64,000 nucleotides of DNA, taken from the NCBI RefSeq assembly GCF_900182655.1, contig NZ_FXTC01000006.1:1-64000 (forward strand), written 5' to 3'. Below the pieces are notes generated by a model that was not told the DNA's origin, made no database searches, and saw only the letters and a list, made by a program, of their open reading frames with translations. Within the stretch, counting starts at the first letter, position 1, and every line of letters starts with the position of its first letter. Shown in pieces: positions 26,223 to 35,218 of this stretch. The position numbers and the translations under genes are program-made. This DNA comes from Chryseobacterium rhizoplanae (GTDB lineage Bacteria; Bacteroidota; Bacteroidia; Flavobacteriales; Weeksellaceae).

Positions 26223-26705
26223 TTACAAGAATGAAGAATCAAAGTAAAAAGGAAGCAGATCTTTCACTGCATGCACTTTTACAACCTCTTCATTCATGCT
26301 TGAGAAATAAAGGTCTATATCTTCATGCTGCTTGGTCTCATATTCTATCAGACTCTGACGGCATGCTCCGCAAGGAGGAATAGGAGGATTCTTTTCATGA
26401 AATTCTTTAGGACCTCCCACCACAAAGATCTTTTTTATTTTCACATTCGGAAAATTGGCGGCTACCCAGAAAAGAGTTGTTCTCTCTGCACAGAGTCCGG
26501 ACGGATACGCTGCATTTTCCTGGTTGTTCCCGGAGTAGATTTCTCCGTTTTCCAATAATACGGAGCATCCTACCAGAAACTGGGAATAAGGTGCATAAGC
26601 ATTCTCACGAGCCTCTTTGGCTCTTTCAAATAATTTATTTTCTATATCATTCAGTTCACTGCTATTTTTAAAATATTCGTAACTGATCTGTAGGTCTTTT
26701 TTCAT
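26223..26705 (-). CDS. cdd: Cytidine deaminase
   Basis: A 160-residue homotetramer-type cytidine deaminase. The zinc ligands are three cysteines, C72 in LCAERTTLFW (with the catalytic glutamate E74) and C112/C115 in PPIPPCGACRQSL. The start region YAPYSQFLVGCSVLLENGEI and GNNQENAAYPSG are the substrate-binding blocks. It converts cytidine and deoxycytidine to uridine forms for pyrimidine salvage in the cytoplasm. It is a single gene on the minus strand between the barstar-like gene and the old yellow enzyme gene, both on the plus strand, and appears intact. Confidence 0.93.
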   Translation of the reverse strand: MKKDLQISYEYFKNSSELNDIENKLFERAKEARENAYAPYSQFLVGCSVLLENGEIYSGNNQENAAYPSGLCAERTTLFWVAANFPNVKIKKIFVVGGPKEFHEKNPPIPPCGACRQSLIEYETKQHEDIDLYFSSMNEEVVKVHAVKDLLPFYFDSSFL

Positions 26706-26805
26706 ATATTGTAGACTAAAAAAGGGGGGTAAAATTAGTTCTTTTTAATGAGGTGGACAATATTTTATTCTTCCAGTGAAAAGTTTAATTTTTTTAAAAG
26801 ATATA

Positions 26806-27858
26806 ATGTTATATACACCAATAAAATTCAGGAATGTAGAGTTAAAAAACAGATGGGTAATGTCACCCATGTGTATGTATTCATGTGAAAACGGAGAAGC
26901 GAATGACTTCCATTTTGTACACTACGGAAGCCGATCACAAGGCGGTACAGGTCTGTTGATTGTAGAAGCTACCGGAGTAGAACCTAAAGGCAGAATTACC
27001 AATCACTGCATGGGAATCTGGAATGATGAGCAGGCAGAAAAATTACAAAAGATTGTGGAGTTTGTCCATAAAAACTCTGACAGCAAAATAGGAATTCAGC
27101 TGGCTCATGCCGGAAGAAAAGGCTCAACATGGAATAACCTGCAGATCTCTGTTGAAGAAGGCTGGGAAACCGTTGCGCCAAGTCCTATTCCTTATCATCC
27201 GACTGAACGAATTCCGCATGCGCTCACTACAGATGAGGTAAAGGAGCAGGTTCAGAATTTTAAAAAAGCGGCTAGAAGAGCCGTAAAAGCGGGTTTTGAC
27301 GTTATTGAGCTTCATGGGGCACACGGATATCTTATTCATCAGTTTCTGTCACCGCTTTCCAATATCAGAACAGACGAATATGGGGGCAGTTTTGAAAACA
27401 GGATCAGGTTTCTGATTGAAATTGTAGATGCTGTTAACGAAGAACTGGATGAAAATACTGCCCTTTTTGTAAGGATTTCCGGAACGGAATATGCAGAGAA
27501 CGGCTGGGATATTCAAAGCAGTGTAGAACTGGCAAAAATTTTAAAAGAACATGCAGTAGACCTTGTTGATGTTTCCAGTGGTGGAAATATCCATGGAGCA
27601 AAAATTCCCGTTTTTGATGGCTATCAGGTTCCTTTTTCATCACAGGTGAGAAATGAAGCCGGTGTAAAGACAGGGGCAGTAGGATTGATAACCAAAATAG
27701 AGCAGGCTGAAGAAATCCTTCAGAAAGGTGAAGCTGATCTTATTTTTGTGGCAAGAGAAATTCTCAGAAATCCATATATTGCTGTTCAGGGGTCTTTTGA
27801 AATGAAAGAAGACTGCTTTTTTCCACATCAGTATACAAGAGCCAAAATCTCTTCATAA
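26806..27858 (+). CDS. Old yellow enzyme family NADPH:flavin oxidoreductase (YqjM/NamA-like)
   Basis: The ATG at 26806 gives a 350-residue FMN enzyme starting MLYTPIKFRNVELKNRWVMS; the frame is open ten codons upstream to a GTG but family members begin at this MLYTP. It belongs to the YqjM group of old yellow enzymes: SPMCMYSCENG holds the active-site cysteine region (C23 to C27), HAGRKGST, the substrate-binding VIELHGAHGYLIHQFLSPLS, and NIRTDEYGGSFENRIRF. It reduces activated C=C bonds with NAD(P)H in the cytoplasm; the physiological substrate is unknown. A DUF2752 gene follows after 28 bases. Confidence 0.9.
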   Translation: MLYTPIKFRNVELKNRWVMSPMCMYSCENGEANDFHFVHYGSRSQGGTGLLIVEATGVEPKGRITNHCMGIWNDEQAEKLQKIVEFVHKNSDSKIGIQLAHAGRKGSTWNNLQISVEEGWETVAPSPIPYHPTERIPHALTTDEVKEQVQNFKKAARRAVKAGFDVIELHGAHGYLIHQFLSPLSNIRTDEYGGSFENRIRFLIEIVDAVNEELDENTALFVRISGTEYAENGWDIQSSVELAKILKEHAVDLVDVSSGGNIHGAKIPVFDGYQVPFSSQVRNEAGVKTGAVGLITKIEQAEEILQKGEADLIFVAREILRNPYIAVQGSFEMKEDCFFPHQYTRAKISS

Positions 27859-27886
27859 TTACAGAAATAGTTACAAAACCACAATA

Positions 27887-28165
27887 ATGGATATTGAAGA
27901 CTTCATGCTTACCTGCCCCAGTAAAAAGTTCCTGGGGGTAGAATGTCTGGGATGTGGAGCTCAGAGAGCAATTGTACTCGTATTTGAAGGAAAGTTTTCT
28001 GAAGCTTTTCAAATGTATCCTGCCGTATATACTTTATTATTGTTTTTTTTTACTCTGAGCCTGAGCTTTATTGATAAAAAAAGAAAATACACCAATATTT
28101 TAATGGGTCTCGTAATCATTAACCTTATTATCATGATAATTGGGTATGGGTATAAGCATTATTGA
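27887..28165 (+). CDS. DUF2752 membrane protein
   Basis: A 92-residue small membrane protein with the DUF2752 signature CLGCGAQRAIVLVFEGKFSE (C-x-G-C-G-x-x-R-A) after an N-terminal TCPSKKFLG, and two hydrophobic segments (about 45-62 and 70-88). The signature is widespread in Bacteroidota and Actinobacteria; no function is established. It follows the old yellow enzyme gene by 28 bases and may be co-transcribed with it. The 292 bases after it, up to hcp, hold only the hcp promoter-like site; no other gene was seen there. Confidence 0.85.
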   Translation: MDIEDFMLTCPSKKFLGVECLGCGAQRAIVLVFEGKFSEAFQMYPAVYTLLLFFFTLSLSFIDKKRKYTNILMGLVIINLIIMIIGYGYKHY

Positions 28166-28397
28166 GTTTACCAAAAAGAAATGCTAAATCATTGATATTG
28201 AATAAAGTGGTTGTTTTTTTGTTTTCTTTGTTTACGCGGTTATAAAGGGTTGTGTAGAAAAATTTCAATGAAAAATAAGGTAATTTAGTTTAAAATTCTA
28301 GAATTGATTTTTAATTCGAAATTTTAATAAATGTCGTAGAACTACTACAATTTATGAAACTGTTATCCAAAAACTTTTTAAATTAGAACATGAAGTC

Positions 28398-28405
28398 TAT
28401 CTTTG
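28398..28405 (+). promoter_or_regulatory. Probable -7 element of hcp
   Basis: TATCTTTG fits TAnnTTTG and lies 52 bases before the hcp ATG; a T-rich stretch (TTTTT at 28375-28379) stands in the -33 position without the usual G. Confidence 0.5.
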
Positions 28406-28457
28406 TTGTATAAATCCTATATCTGGGAACAGTTGTTAATGATTAAAATTTAAGAAT

Positions 28458-28862
28458 ATGGCAGGAAATTCAAGAGGAATCTTAAAATTCAATGGAGGGG
28501 AAGGTCAGAAGTTATTAAAGCTTAACTACAGCGTATCAAGATCCACAGACATTTCAGGACGTGTAGCTTCTGATCCGTCAAACGCATTAATTAAAGTAAC
28601 TATTGAAGCAACAGAAAAATCTGATGTTTTAGAAAGTTTACTGAACAGCAAATATAAACCTACGAGCGGAGAAATAAACTTTAATAAATCTCACGAAGAA
28701 GGAACACTGATTTCTTTGAAGTGGGAAAACGGATATGTTATCCAGCATGAAGTAGACTTTGATGCAGTGGACAGCAACAATATGCTGATCAGCTTTGTAG
28801 TAAGCGCTGAAAGCATTACATATGGAAACTCATCTTATGATGGACTTTGGCCAATGAGCTAG
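28458..28862 (+). CDS. tssD: T6SS tube protein Hcp (TssD, Bacteroidota type)
   Basis: A 134-residue protein of the TssD family of subtype iii T6SS. It has the characteristic start AGNSRGILKFNGGEGQKLLK, then LNYSVSRSTDISGRVASDPS and a C-terminal ISFVVSAESITYGNSSYDGL, all beta-strands of the hexameric tube ring. Hcp forms the inner tube that is fired with the spike and can carry small effectors. It has its own promoter-like site and a terminator at 28884, so it is a separate transcript just ahead of the vgrG operon. No sheath genes are near, so it depends on a main T6SS locus elsewhere. Confidence 0.92.
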   Translation: MAGNSRGILKFNGGEGQKLLKLNYSVSRSTDISGRVASDPSNALIKVTIEATEKSDVLESLLNSKYKPTSGEINFNKSHEEGTLISLKWENGYVIQHEVDFDAVDSNNMLISFVVSAESITYGNSSYDGLWPMS

Positions 28863-28883
28863 GTCTTTCATGAGCAAAAAATA

Positions 28884-28917
28884 AAAGACTGTCCTTAAAT
28901 AAGACGGTCTTTTTTTA
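28884..28917 (+). terminator. Terminator of hcp
   Basis: AAGACTGTC...GACGGTCTT (one G-U pair) followed by seven T residues, 22 bases after the hcp stop. Confidence 0.8.
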
Positions 28918-29012
28918 CCTTAGACTATATTCAGCAGGCACTTTTGTTTTTATTTTTAAATTCCCGTCCTATTGAATAATCGGTTAGAAAATTAATCAAA
29001 TCACTAAAAAAT

Positions 29013-30944
29013 ATGTCAAATACACCTGGAAAATCACAAGCGACATCTTTTCGTCCTACGCAGAATGCAGATGGTATTTCCGAAAACCATCATACAGGTA
29101 TCAACCGTTTGGTAAAACTTTCTCTTGTCATAGAAGGGAAAATTATCAAGTATTATAAGCATTTTAAGCTTAAGCAAAGCACCAGACGACACCATGAATT
29201 TACACTGACACTGGCACATGATACCCTGGGAGACAGACAGACCCATTCTTTGGAAGAAGCTAATAAGTTTCTTGGAAAACGACTTACAGCTGTTATTTCC
29301 TATAAAGATATAGACAACAGCCCGGAAAGAACCTTTGTGGGAGTGATTACAGGAGTAGGATTCAGCCAGGAACAAATGAGCTTGGGAAACATTGTCCTTA
29401 CCGGATACAGTCCTACCATTCTCCTTGACGGGGCGCCGCATATCCAGAGTTTTGGAGGTGCGCAGTCTGTAAATATAGGAATCATTGCAGAAGAAGTGAT
29501 TAAACAGGGAATTGACAAAAGCCGTTTTGATATCAGGGTAGATGCCAATAACTTTTCCCAGATCATCTACAGCAGCCAGTATGATGAAACCCATTATAAC
29601 TATCTGGCAAGAATGGCTGAAGCGTATGGTGAACAGTTTTACTATGACGGTGAAGTCTTACACTTCGGAAAACTACCTGCTCAAAATAAGCCCATAACCC
29701 TTACTTACGGAAGCAGCGCCAATGATATAAAGGTAGAATTGAAAGCTGTACATACCAAGCCGCAATTTTACGGCTACAACAGTAATAAAAATGAAAGACT
29801 GACTTCCGGTTCAACACCGATCAAACATGTGGGTGACCTGGCAAAAACAGCTTACAGTCATAACGAATCTATTTATAAAACTCCGGCTTTACAGATTGCT
29901 CCCATCAAAGCTGCCACACACCTTGATGTTGAATATTCTCAGAAAAGTGCATCAGGAAGCGAAGCTGTCAACGTTTTTTCCATTTCAGGAAATACAACAG
30001 TCCCTTTTCTGCACCCGGGTTGTGTAGCAGATGTGCAGATGCGTAAACAGGATTCTAATGAAACCTCTTATTTCACCAGGATCATGATTACAGAAGCAGA
30101 ACATGAGATTGATACCATAGGTCATTACAATGGAAGCTTCATAGGAATCGCTGCGGACACAGGCTTTCTTCCAAAACCGGAATACACTATTCCAAAGGCT
30201 GAGCCACAGACCGCAACGGTAATTTCCAATACAGATCCCGAAGGACAGGGAAGAGTACAGGTAAGATTTGACTGGCAGACCAACGACACTACTCATTTTA
30301 TCCGTATGATGAGCCCTGATGCAGGAGGAACAGATCAGATTACCCAAAACCGTGGTTATGTAGCCATTCCGGAAGTGGGAGATCAGGTGATGGTCAACTT
30401 TGTTCACAGTCATCCGGACAGACCCTTCGTAATGGGAGGAATGTTCCATGGAGGAATTGCGTTAGGAGGTGGTGTAAACAATCATCTGAAGTCCATCCAA
30501 ACCAGAAGCGGAATCAGGATTTTAATGAACGATGAAGAAGGAAGTGTAACGATACTTGATCCGAGTGGAAATACTTATTTCATGGACGGACAGGGCAATA
30601 TCAGCATGAAAGCGCCTAAAAACTTTACTTTAAATGCAGGTGACAATATCAATATCACAGCCGGAAAAGAAATTTCGATAGGAGCAGGAGCAAGTATTAC
30701 CAGTACTGCAAACGACAATATTGTTTCCATTGCAGGAAAAGATATGAAACTTACGGCTTCGGGAGATATTACAGAAACTTCCGATACCAGAACAGAAATG
30801 ATTGAAAAAGAATTCAAGAGACAATCTGAAACATCCAACGAAATAGCAGGTGAAATTTCTATGTTCAGCCAACTGGAAAATATGACCATGCAGAGTGGAA
30901 AGATTGTAGAATTCAACAGTGCTGAAAAATCAAAACTTTTCTGA
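29013..30944 (+). CDS. vgrG: T6SS spike protein VgrG (TssI)
   Basis: A 643-residue VgrG of the Bacteroidota type. About residues 30-395 form the gp27-like base (RRHHEFTLTLAHDTLG, SSQYDETHYNYLARMAEAYG). Residues 400-490 form the gp5 OB-fold (TATVISNTDPEGQGRVQVRF, RGYVAIPEVGDQVMVNFVHS HPDRPFVMGGMFHG). From about 505 a repetitive beta-helix needle follows (NITAGKEISIGAGASITSTA, DMKLTASGDITETSDTRTEM). It trimerises to make the puncturing tip and presents the PAAR-like protein and cargo. It is first in a plus-strand run that continues for about 14 kb, with most gaps under 100 bases. Some cargo is probably attached through the C-terminus. Confidence 0.95.
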   Translation: MSNTPGKSQATSFRPTQNADGISENHHTGINRLVKLSLVIEGKIIKYYKHFKLKQSTRRHHEFTLTLAHDTLGDRQTHSLEEANKFLGKRLTAVISYKDIDNSPERTFVGVITGVGFSQEQMSLGNIVLTGYSPTILLDGAPHIQSFGGAQSVNIGIIAEEVIKQGIDKSRFDIRVDANNFSQIIYSSQYDETHYNYLARMAEAYGEQFYYDGEVLHFGKLPAQNKPITLTYGSSANDIKVELKAVHTKPQFYGYNSNKNERLTSGSTPIKHVGDLAKTAYSHNESIYKTPALQIAPIKAATHLDVEYSQKSASGSEAVNVFSISGNTTVPFLHPGCVADVQMRKQDSNETSYFTRIMITEAEHEIDTIGHYNGSFIGIAADTGFLPKPEYTIPKAEPQTATVISNTDPEGQGRVQVRFDWQTNDTTHFIRMMSPDAGGTDQITQNRGYVAIPEVGDQVMVNFVHSHPDRPFVMGGMFHGGIALGGGVNNHLKSIQTRSGIRILMNDEEGSVTILDPSGNTYFMDGQGNISMKAPKNFTLNAGDNINITAGKEISIGAGASITSTANDNIVSIAGKDMKLTASGDITETSDTRTEMIEKEFKRQSETSNEIAGEISMFSQLENMTMQSGKIVEFNSAEKSKLF

Positions 30945-30945
30945 T

Positions 30946-31116
30946 ATGGCCATCATAAAGACAGCAACCAATCTGCGCATAACAGTAAAAGATTCCTATC
31001 ATCTTAGCGTAGGAAAAAAGGTTGAAAAAATAGCAAAGAAAATCAATGTGGAAGCACACAGAGATAATCTGATTTTAGCAAGTAACAAGAAGATTATGTC
31101 CCATGGTCATAAGTAA
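30946..31116 (+). CDS. Small VgrG-adjacent protein of unknown function
   Basis: A 56-residue protein from the ATG at 30946, one base after the VgrG stop; the frame is open further upstream but overlaps vgrG. Its repeated short strands (ATNLRITVKDSYHLSVGKKV, KKINVEAHRDNLILASNKKI) resemble the beta-helix repeats of VgrG tips, and it ends MSHGHK. It overlaps the DUF2931 gene by 14 bases, which suggests translational coupling. It may be a tip extension or adaptor, but that is inference; no family was recognised. Confidence 0.6.
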   Translation: MAIIKTATNLRITVKDSYHLSVGKKVEKIAKKINVEAHRDNLILASNKKIMSHGHK

Positions 31117-32155
31117 ACACAACCTGCTGATTCTTTTTATATGGTGTTTTTCATTAACGAATTGTCAGAATAAAAAAATGGAAGAAAAATACAATTGGCT
31201 GGGAACCGTTTCTGCCCCACAGGAATATCCGATGGAAGTATATGAAGGAGCTATTGTGGCTGATGATTTCACTTACGCTTTTGATGCCATCTGGGGAACG
31301 CAGAATACAGGATGGGGAAAAGAAGGAGGAACGATGAATGTGACCACCGAAAGAATGGATGCCCCTCATCAGTTGGAATTCACATGGTATTCTTTGGTAG
31401 AGAAAAAATTCTATACCGGCAAATGGAATCTGGATAAAGAAAAGATCAAAAACCTTTTTGACGAAGGATTTGTAGATCAGGACACGAAAAAGAAATCTAC
31501 CTACAACTCATTTGTCGTAGGATTGGCTCCGCAGGGCAGAGTGGTCCTTTGGATGAAAGGAGCGGGAAACCAGAAAGAAATAGGAGCTTTCCAGGCTCAT
31601 GATACTGTTATTACCAAAGAAAAAGCATACGATAATGCTCAGTATATGCTGAACGAAGGCTTTGCAGACAGAATGCTGAAAGATCCTTCCTACAAGACAT
31701 TCAAACCGGAAGTACGTGAGAAAATTGAAAAAGAAGGATATCCTGCAGCAGATATTTATAATACATATAGAGAGAAATACAACTGGAAACCTTCAGTAGT
31801 TCTTCCGGAAGGAGCAACATGGATAGACTTCGGTTTTACCAATTATAACGGAGAACAGGAAAATCTTTTTGACCAGAGTTTGAAAGACAATGCCTATAAA
31901 AGCCGGGCTGTTCCAAGGTTCTGCGGTTTTTACTGGAAAGATAAAAATAACAACAGGTATGCAGTATGGATAGACTCTTTTGATGATAAGGAAATATTTG
32001 ACCTGTTTCAGAAGCTAGGTAAAGATAAAAACATAAATCTTACCATTAAGGTCAATGAAGACAATACAAAAGTCCTGGTGTCCTTAGAATCCGAAAAAGA
32101 AAAACTGGCCATTACCAAAGCAAAAATCAGAGTATCCCAAAAGATAGAATCATAG
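31103..32155 (+). CDS. DUF2931 family lipoprotein
   Basis: A 350-residue lipoprotein; the hydrophobic start LLILFIWCFSLTNC carries the lipobox cysteine at residue 21. The DUF2931 pattern is visible: YNWLGTVSAPQEYPMEVYEG, WGTQNTGWGKEGGTM, and near the C-terminus PEGATWIDFGFTNYNGEQEN. DUF2931 proteins are frequent next to vgrG in Bacteroidota T6SS islands. The exact role is unknown; a periplasm- or surface-facing lipoprotein in this place could be an immunity protein for the following lipase or a spike accessory. It starts inside the last codons of the small VgrG-adjacent gene. Confidence 0.82.
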   Translation: MVISKHNLLILFIWCFSLTNCQNKKMEEKYNWLGTVSAPQEYPMEVYEGAIVADDFTYAFDAIWGTQNTGWGKEGGTMNVTTERMDAPHQLEFTWYSLVEKKFYTGKWNLDKEKIKNLFDEGFVDQDTKKKSTYNSFVVGLAPQGRVVLWMKGAGNQKEIGAFQAHDTVITKEKAYDNAQYMLNEGFADRMLKDPSYKTFKPEVREKIEKEGYPAADIYNTYREKYNWKPSVVLPEGATWIDFGFTNYNGEQENLFDQSLKDNAYKSRAVPRFCGFYWKDKNNNRYAVWIDSFDDKEIFDLFQKLGKDKNINLTIKVNEDNTKVLVSLESEKEKLAITKAKIRVSQKIES

Positions 32156-32186
32156 CGTTTATTCAGTCAATTTAAAAACAAGAACT

Positions 32187-33602
32187 ATGCACAACAATCA
32201 ATTTGGAAGTTATACACCATCTGTATCCAAAGAGGAGGTACTGGATATTACTATTGGGATTTTTTTTGACGGAACCCTGAATAATAAAACCAATACAGAC
32301 GAAAGAAAAAATAAGACAGATGCCCATAAAAAACATGGTGGAAAAGCTTCAGACAATACCAGTTACAACAATGACTGGAGTAATGTAGCCCGCATGTGGG
32401 ATAACTATGATAAAAACTTCGGTATTTATATAGAAGGTATCGGTACACTGGATAAAGAAGGAGATGCTACGCTGGGATACGCTTTCGGGACCGGAGAAAC
32501 CGGAATCAGATCAAAAGTGAGAAAAGGCTGTGAAGAAATCGTAAAAAAGGTGAAAACCATTAAAGCAGAAAAAAAAGCGGATAAAATTGCTGTTCTTACT
32601 TTCGATGTATTCGGATTCAGCCGTGGAGCTGCAGCAGCCCGTAATTTTGTATACGAAATTGGAAAAGCAAAATATAAAGCCTCTTCCTGTACCGTTGCCA
32701 ATGAAGCCGTTTCGGTGACCACTTATTCAGATGATGACGGTAAAAGTGTAGACGCAGAAGAACTTCCAAAATGGGGACACCTTGGCCTTAAACTCGAAGA
32801 AGCCGGATTAAAAGTAGATGTTTTAAAAGTAAGATTCCTGGGAATCTATGATACCGTTTCTTCCTATTCAAAATACCTGTCACCAGTACCCAATTTCAGT
32901 AATGATGTGGAAGAACTGAGCCTGAATGATATCGGAAAAGCACAGACTGTAGTTCACTTTACTGCAGAAGATGAACATAGGGAAAATTTTGACCTTACGA
33001 GAGTACATATCGGAACTGAAAAAACATTCCCCGGGGTACACTGTGACGTAGGGGGAGCTTACGAAAACGGACAGGAAACATGGGAAGAAGTTGAAACATC
33101 ATGGACTACCAGTACCAAATTAAAAGCATTAAAAACAGAGCTTGAAAATGAAGGTTGGTATCATAAAGATGAGCTCACCATTACTCCCGGATTCTATTTA
33201 TCACTAAGAGGAACACGCAAGCTGCTGAAGACATACAGCTACATTCCTTTGCATTTTATGGCGGAATATGGGGTAAATAAAAACCTTCCTATTACCATAA
33301 AGAAACTGACAGACGATAAATATTCCATTTTGAATGATCAGTTTTTAATAGGAATAAAAGAACGTCTCAGAACTTACGTAATGGGAGATGGCAAGCCTTA
33401 CTCTTTCAAACATTATAAAGCCCTGCGGGATGCCTACGGAGGAAACGAAATTCCGGAAAACCGTCAGGCAGCTTATCAAAAAGAAGTAAAGGAACAGGAT
33501 GATTTAAGAAAGCTTCGTCATGAATACCTTCACTGGTCAGCAAGAAGAGAAGGTATTGGTATGGATCCAAGACCTAACAGAACAAGGGTTATTCATTTTT
33601 AA
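32187..33602 (+). CDS. Tle1-like (DUF2235) putative T6SS phospholipase effector
   Basis: A 471-residue alpha/beta-hydrolase of the DUF2235 group, which includes Tle1-type T6SS lipases. It starts with the DUF2235 motif LDITIGIFFDGTLNNKTNT. The nucleophile is S145 in FDVFGFSRGAAAARNF (G-x-S-x-G). Candidate acid and base are D222 in FLGIYDTVSSY and H285 in FPGVHCDVGGAYENG, the pattern H-x-D-x-G-G. No signal peptide is present, as expected for cargo loaded on the spike. It would attack membrane phospholipids of target cells. The neighbouring DUF2931 lipoprotein upstream, or the small lipoproteins further downstream, are candidate immunity proteins. Activity and specificity are inferred. Confidence 0.87.
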   Translation: MHNNQFGSYTPSVSKEEVLDITIGIFFDGTLNNKTNTDERKNKTDAHKKHGGKASDNTSYNNDWSNVARMWDNYDKNFGIYIEGIGTLDKEGDATLGYAFGTGETGIRSKVRKGCEEIVKKVKTIKAEKKADKIAVLTFDVFGFSRGAAAARNFVYEIGKAKYKASSCTVANEAVSVTTYSDDDGKSVDAEELPKWGHLGLKLEEAGLKVDVLKVRFLGIYDTVSSYSKYLSPVPNFSNDVEELSLNDIGKAQTVVHFTAEDEHRENFDLTRVHIGTEKTFPGVHCDVGGAYENGQETWEEVETSWTTSTKLKALKTELENEGWYHKDELTITPGFYLSLRGTRKLLKTYSYIPLHFMAEYGVNKNLPITIKKLTDDKYSILNDQFLIGIKERLRTYVMGDGKPYSFKHYKALRDAYGGNEIPENRQAAYQKEVKEQDDLRKLRHEYLHWSARREGIGMDPRPNRTRVIHF

Positions 33603-33645
33603 TAAAATATCATATAAAGAAAGAAATTGAAGCAGGAACATTTTT

Positions 33646-34689
33646 ATGCAGAAATATAATATACATACCGTTCAGAAAGATGAAACTTTAAAAAGTATAG
33701 CCTCGCTGTACGGGTTGGATAAAGATGCATTAAAACTCTTCCATAATAACCACTGCGCTGTTAAGGACATGATCCTGATCAATCTTAACGGGCAGAAAGA
33801 ACTTTTTATTCCAAGAACAGCGGTTGCAGATAAAAACATTCTGGTAAAATTCGGAAGAGGAAACAGCCTTGTTTTTCAGCCGGAAAATTCAGTGCGAAGA
33901 TACAGTGTAGTCATTACCATTGAAAAAGGAGAAAATAAAAGCGAATTAAAATATGAAACATCAGTTCGCTGGTTGAAAACTGAGAAAAGGCATCATTTTT
34001 TTGAGATAGACAGAACATCAAACGTTTATCTCAATGAAGAAGAAGTCAATGAAATTGCAGATCTCCTGGCGTACAGAACCTCTAAGATTTTATACCCGCT
34101 ACACATCAGCACAGATGAACAGGGAAAGTTTGAAGCAGTGGAAAATGCTGAGGTATTTATCAAAAGATGGCCGGCCATAAAAGAAGAATTGTATAAAGAA
34201 TTTGAAGGTCAAACCGTAGATGAATACTGCGGAAAGATTGAAAAAGTGATCAGCCAGCCTGAAGCAATAGATCTTTACCTTAAAAATGATTACTTCATCC
34301 GTACTTTATTCTTTGGAATATATCAGAGTTTCGGAAAAGAATACAGAACGGAGATGACAGCAACGTTTCCTGTAGTAGACAATGCAATTGAACCCAGATA
34401 TAAGTTTACGCTGCAAACAGATCCGCTAAAAGGAGAAACAGGTCTGATTACTGTAGAAGGATCAGGCAAACTATATGAAGAAAGAGACGTAGATGATTTT
34501 ATAAGAAGATCACCTTTTTCATTGATTATAGAAGACGAACCTGTGATGAATGAAGAAGGAACTTTCAGACTCATAAGCTATTTGAAAGAAGAAACTTCAC
34601 TTCCGGAATCTCTTTACCTGGAATGCAGTATCATGCTGCAGGAAGAGAAAAAGATTTCAGTATCAGTTTCAGGAATTGATAAAAACTAA
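33646..34689 (+). CDS. LysM-domain protein of the T6SS island
   Basis: A 347-residue protein with a single N-terminal LysM motif (residues 3-48, NIHTVQKDETLKSIASLYGL ... ILINLNGQKELFIP). The remainder is a mixed alpha/beta region without a family that I can recognise; it has VRRYSVVITIEKGENK and a C-terminal half with PRYKFTLQTDPLKGETGLI. No signal peptide is visible, so it may be delivered or act at the baseplate or spike. LysM proteins of this kind commonly sit between a DUF2235 gene and a PAAR-like DUF4280 gene in flavobacteria. It could be a cargo adaptor binding peptidoglycan; this is inference. Confidence 0.7.
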   Translation: MQKYNIHTVQKDETLKSIASLYGLDKDALKLFHNNHCAVKDMILINLNGQKELFIPRTAVADKNILVKFGRGNSLVFQPENSVRRYSVVITIEKGENKSELKYETSVRWLKTEKRHHFFEIDRTSNVYLNEEEVNEIADLLAYRTSKILYPLHISTDEQGKFEAVENAEVFIKRWPAIKEELYKEFEGQTVDEYCGKIEKVISQPEAIDLYLKNDYFIRTLFFGIYQSFGKEYRTEMTATFPVVDNAIEPRYKFTLQTDPLKGETGLITVEGSGKLYEERDVDDFIRRSPFSLIIEDEPVMNEEGTFRLISYLKEETSLPESLYLECSIMLQEEKKISVSVSGIDKN

Positions 34690-34718
34690 ATTACCATTTC
34701 ACTAAAGATAAAATTAAT

Positions 34719-35207
34719 ATGGCAGAAAAACATATTGTAGTACAGGGAGCCATGTGCAAATGCCAGTTCGGGCAGGTTCCGGACAAGCTGAAAGTACTTA
34801 CACACCAAAAAGAATATGCCAATGATAAAAGCGCTTCCAAAAAACTGATCGTTACCACGAAAGAAATAGGAGCAGCCACATTTGAAAAAAATACATTCGG
34901 AAACTGTACCAAAATGGGAGTTCCGCCGCCGCCTTGCAAGATCATGGTTACAGAATGGCAGAAGTTTTATGATAAAGTGCAGCTCAGCAATGGCGGATAT
35001 ATCATTGTAGAAGATAGCAAAGCCGTATGTGCTGTTGCCGGAACTCCATGTATTGAGATTATAGACCACGGACAGAGAGCAGAAGCCAGCCAGCAGAACT
35101 TTAAAAATGCAGATAAAGATGTCCAGCAGCAGATTAATCCGTTGGTAGATTCCGAAGAAATGTATAACGAACAGCCTTCAGGTGGAGGTCAGGATGGTGC
35201 AATCTAA
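34719..35207 (+). CDS. PAAR-like DUF4280 protein, T6SS spike tip
   Basis: A 162-residue protein of the DUF4280 family, the PAAR-like tip of Bacteroidota T6SS and related contractile devices. The cysteine-containing turns are VVQGAMCKCQFGQVPDKL, GNCTKMGVPPPPCK and KAVCAVAGTPCIEIIDHGQR, and the sequence has the short beta-prism rhythm. DUF4280 proteins cap the VgrG tip and are usually followed by the effector they deliver. Here the next gene, 11 bases downstream, is the 939-residue OmpA-domain protein, so that one is the best candidate for a tip-linked cargo. The C-terminus is Gln/Gly/Ser-rich and probably flexible. Confidence 0.88.
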   Translation: MAEKHIVVQGAMCKCQFGQVPDKLKVLTHQKEYANDKSASKKLIVTTKEIGAATFEKNTFGNCTKMGVPPPPCKIMVTEWQKFYDKVQLSNGGYIIVEDSKAVCAVAGTPCIEIIDHGQRAEASQQNFKNADKDVQQQINPLVDSEEMYNEQPSGGGQDGAI

Positions 35208-35218
35208 ATGATAAAAAA

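Noticed and set aside
29034-29594. Antisense frame of 186 codons within vgrG
   Set aside because: It lies fully inside the well-supported vgrG gene and shows no family likeness.
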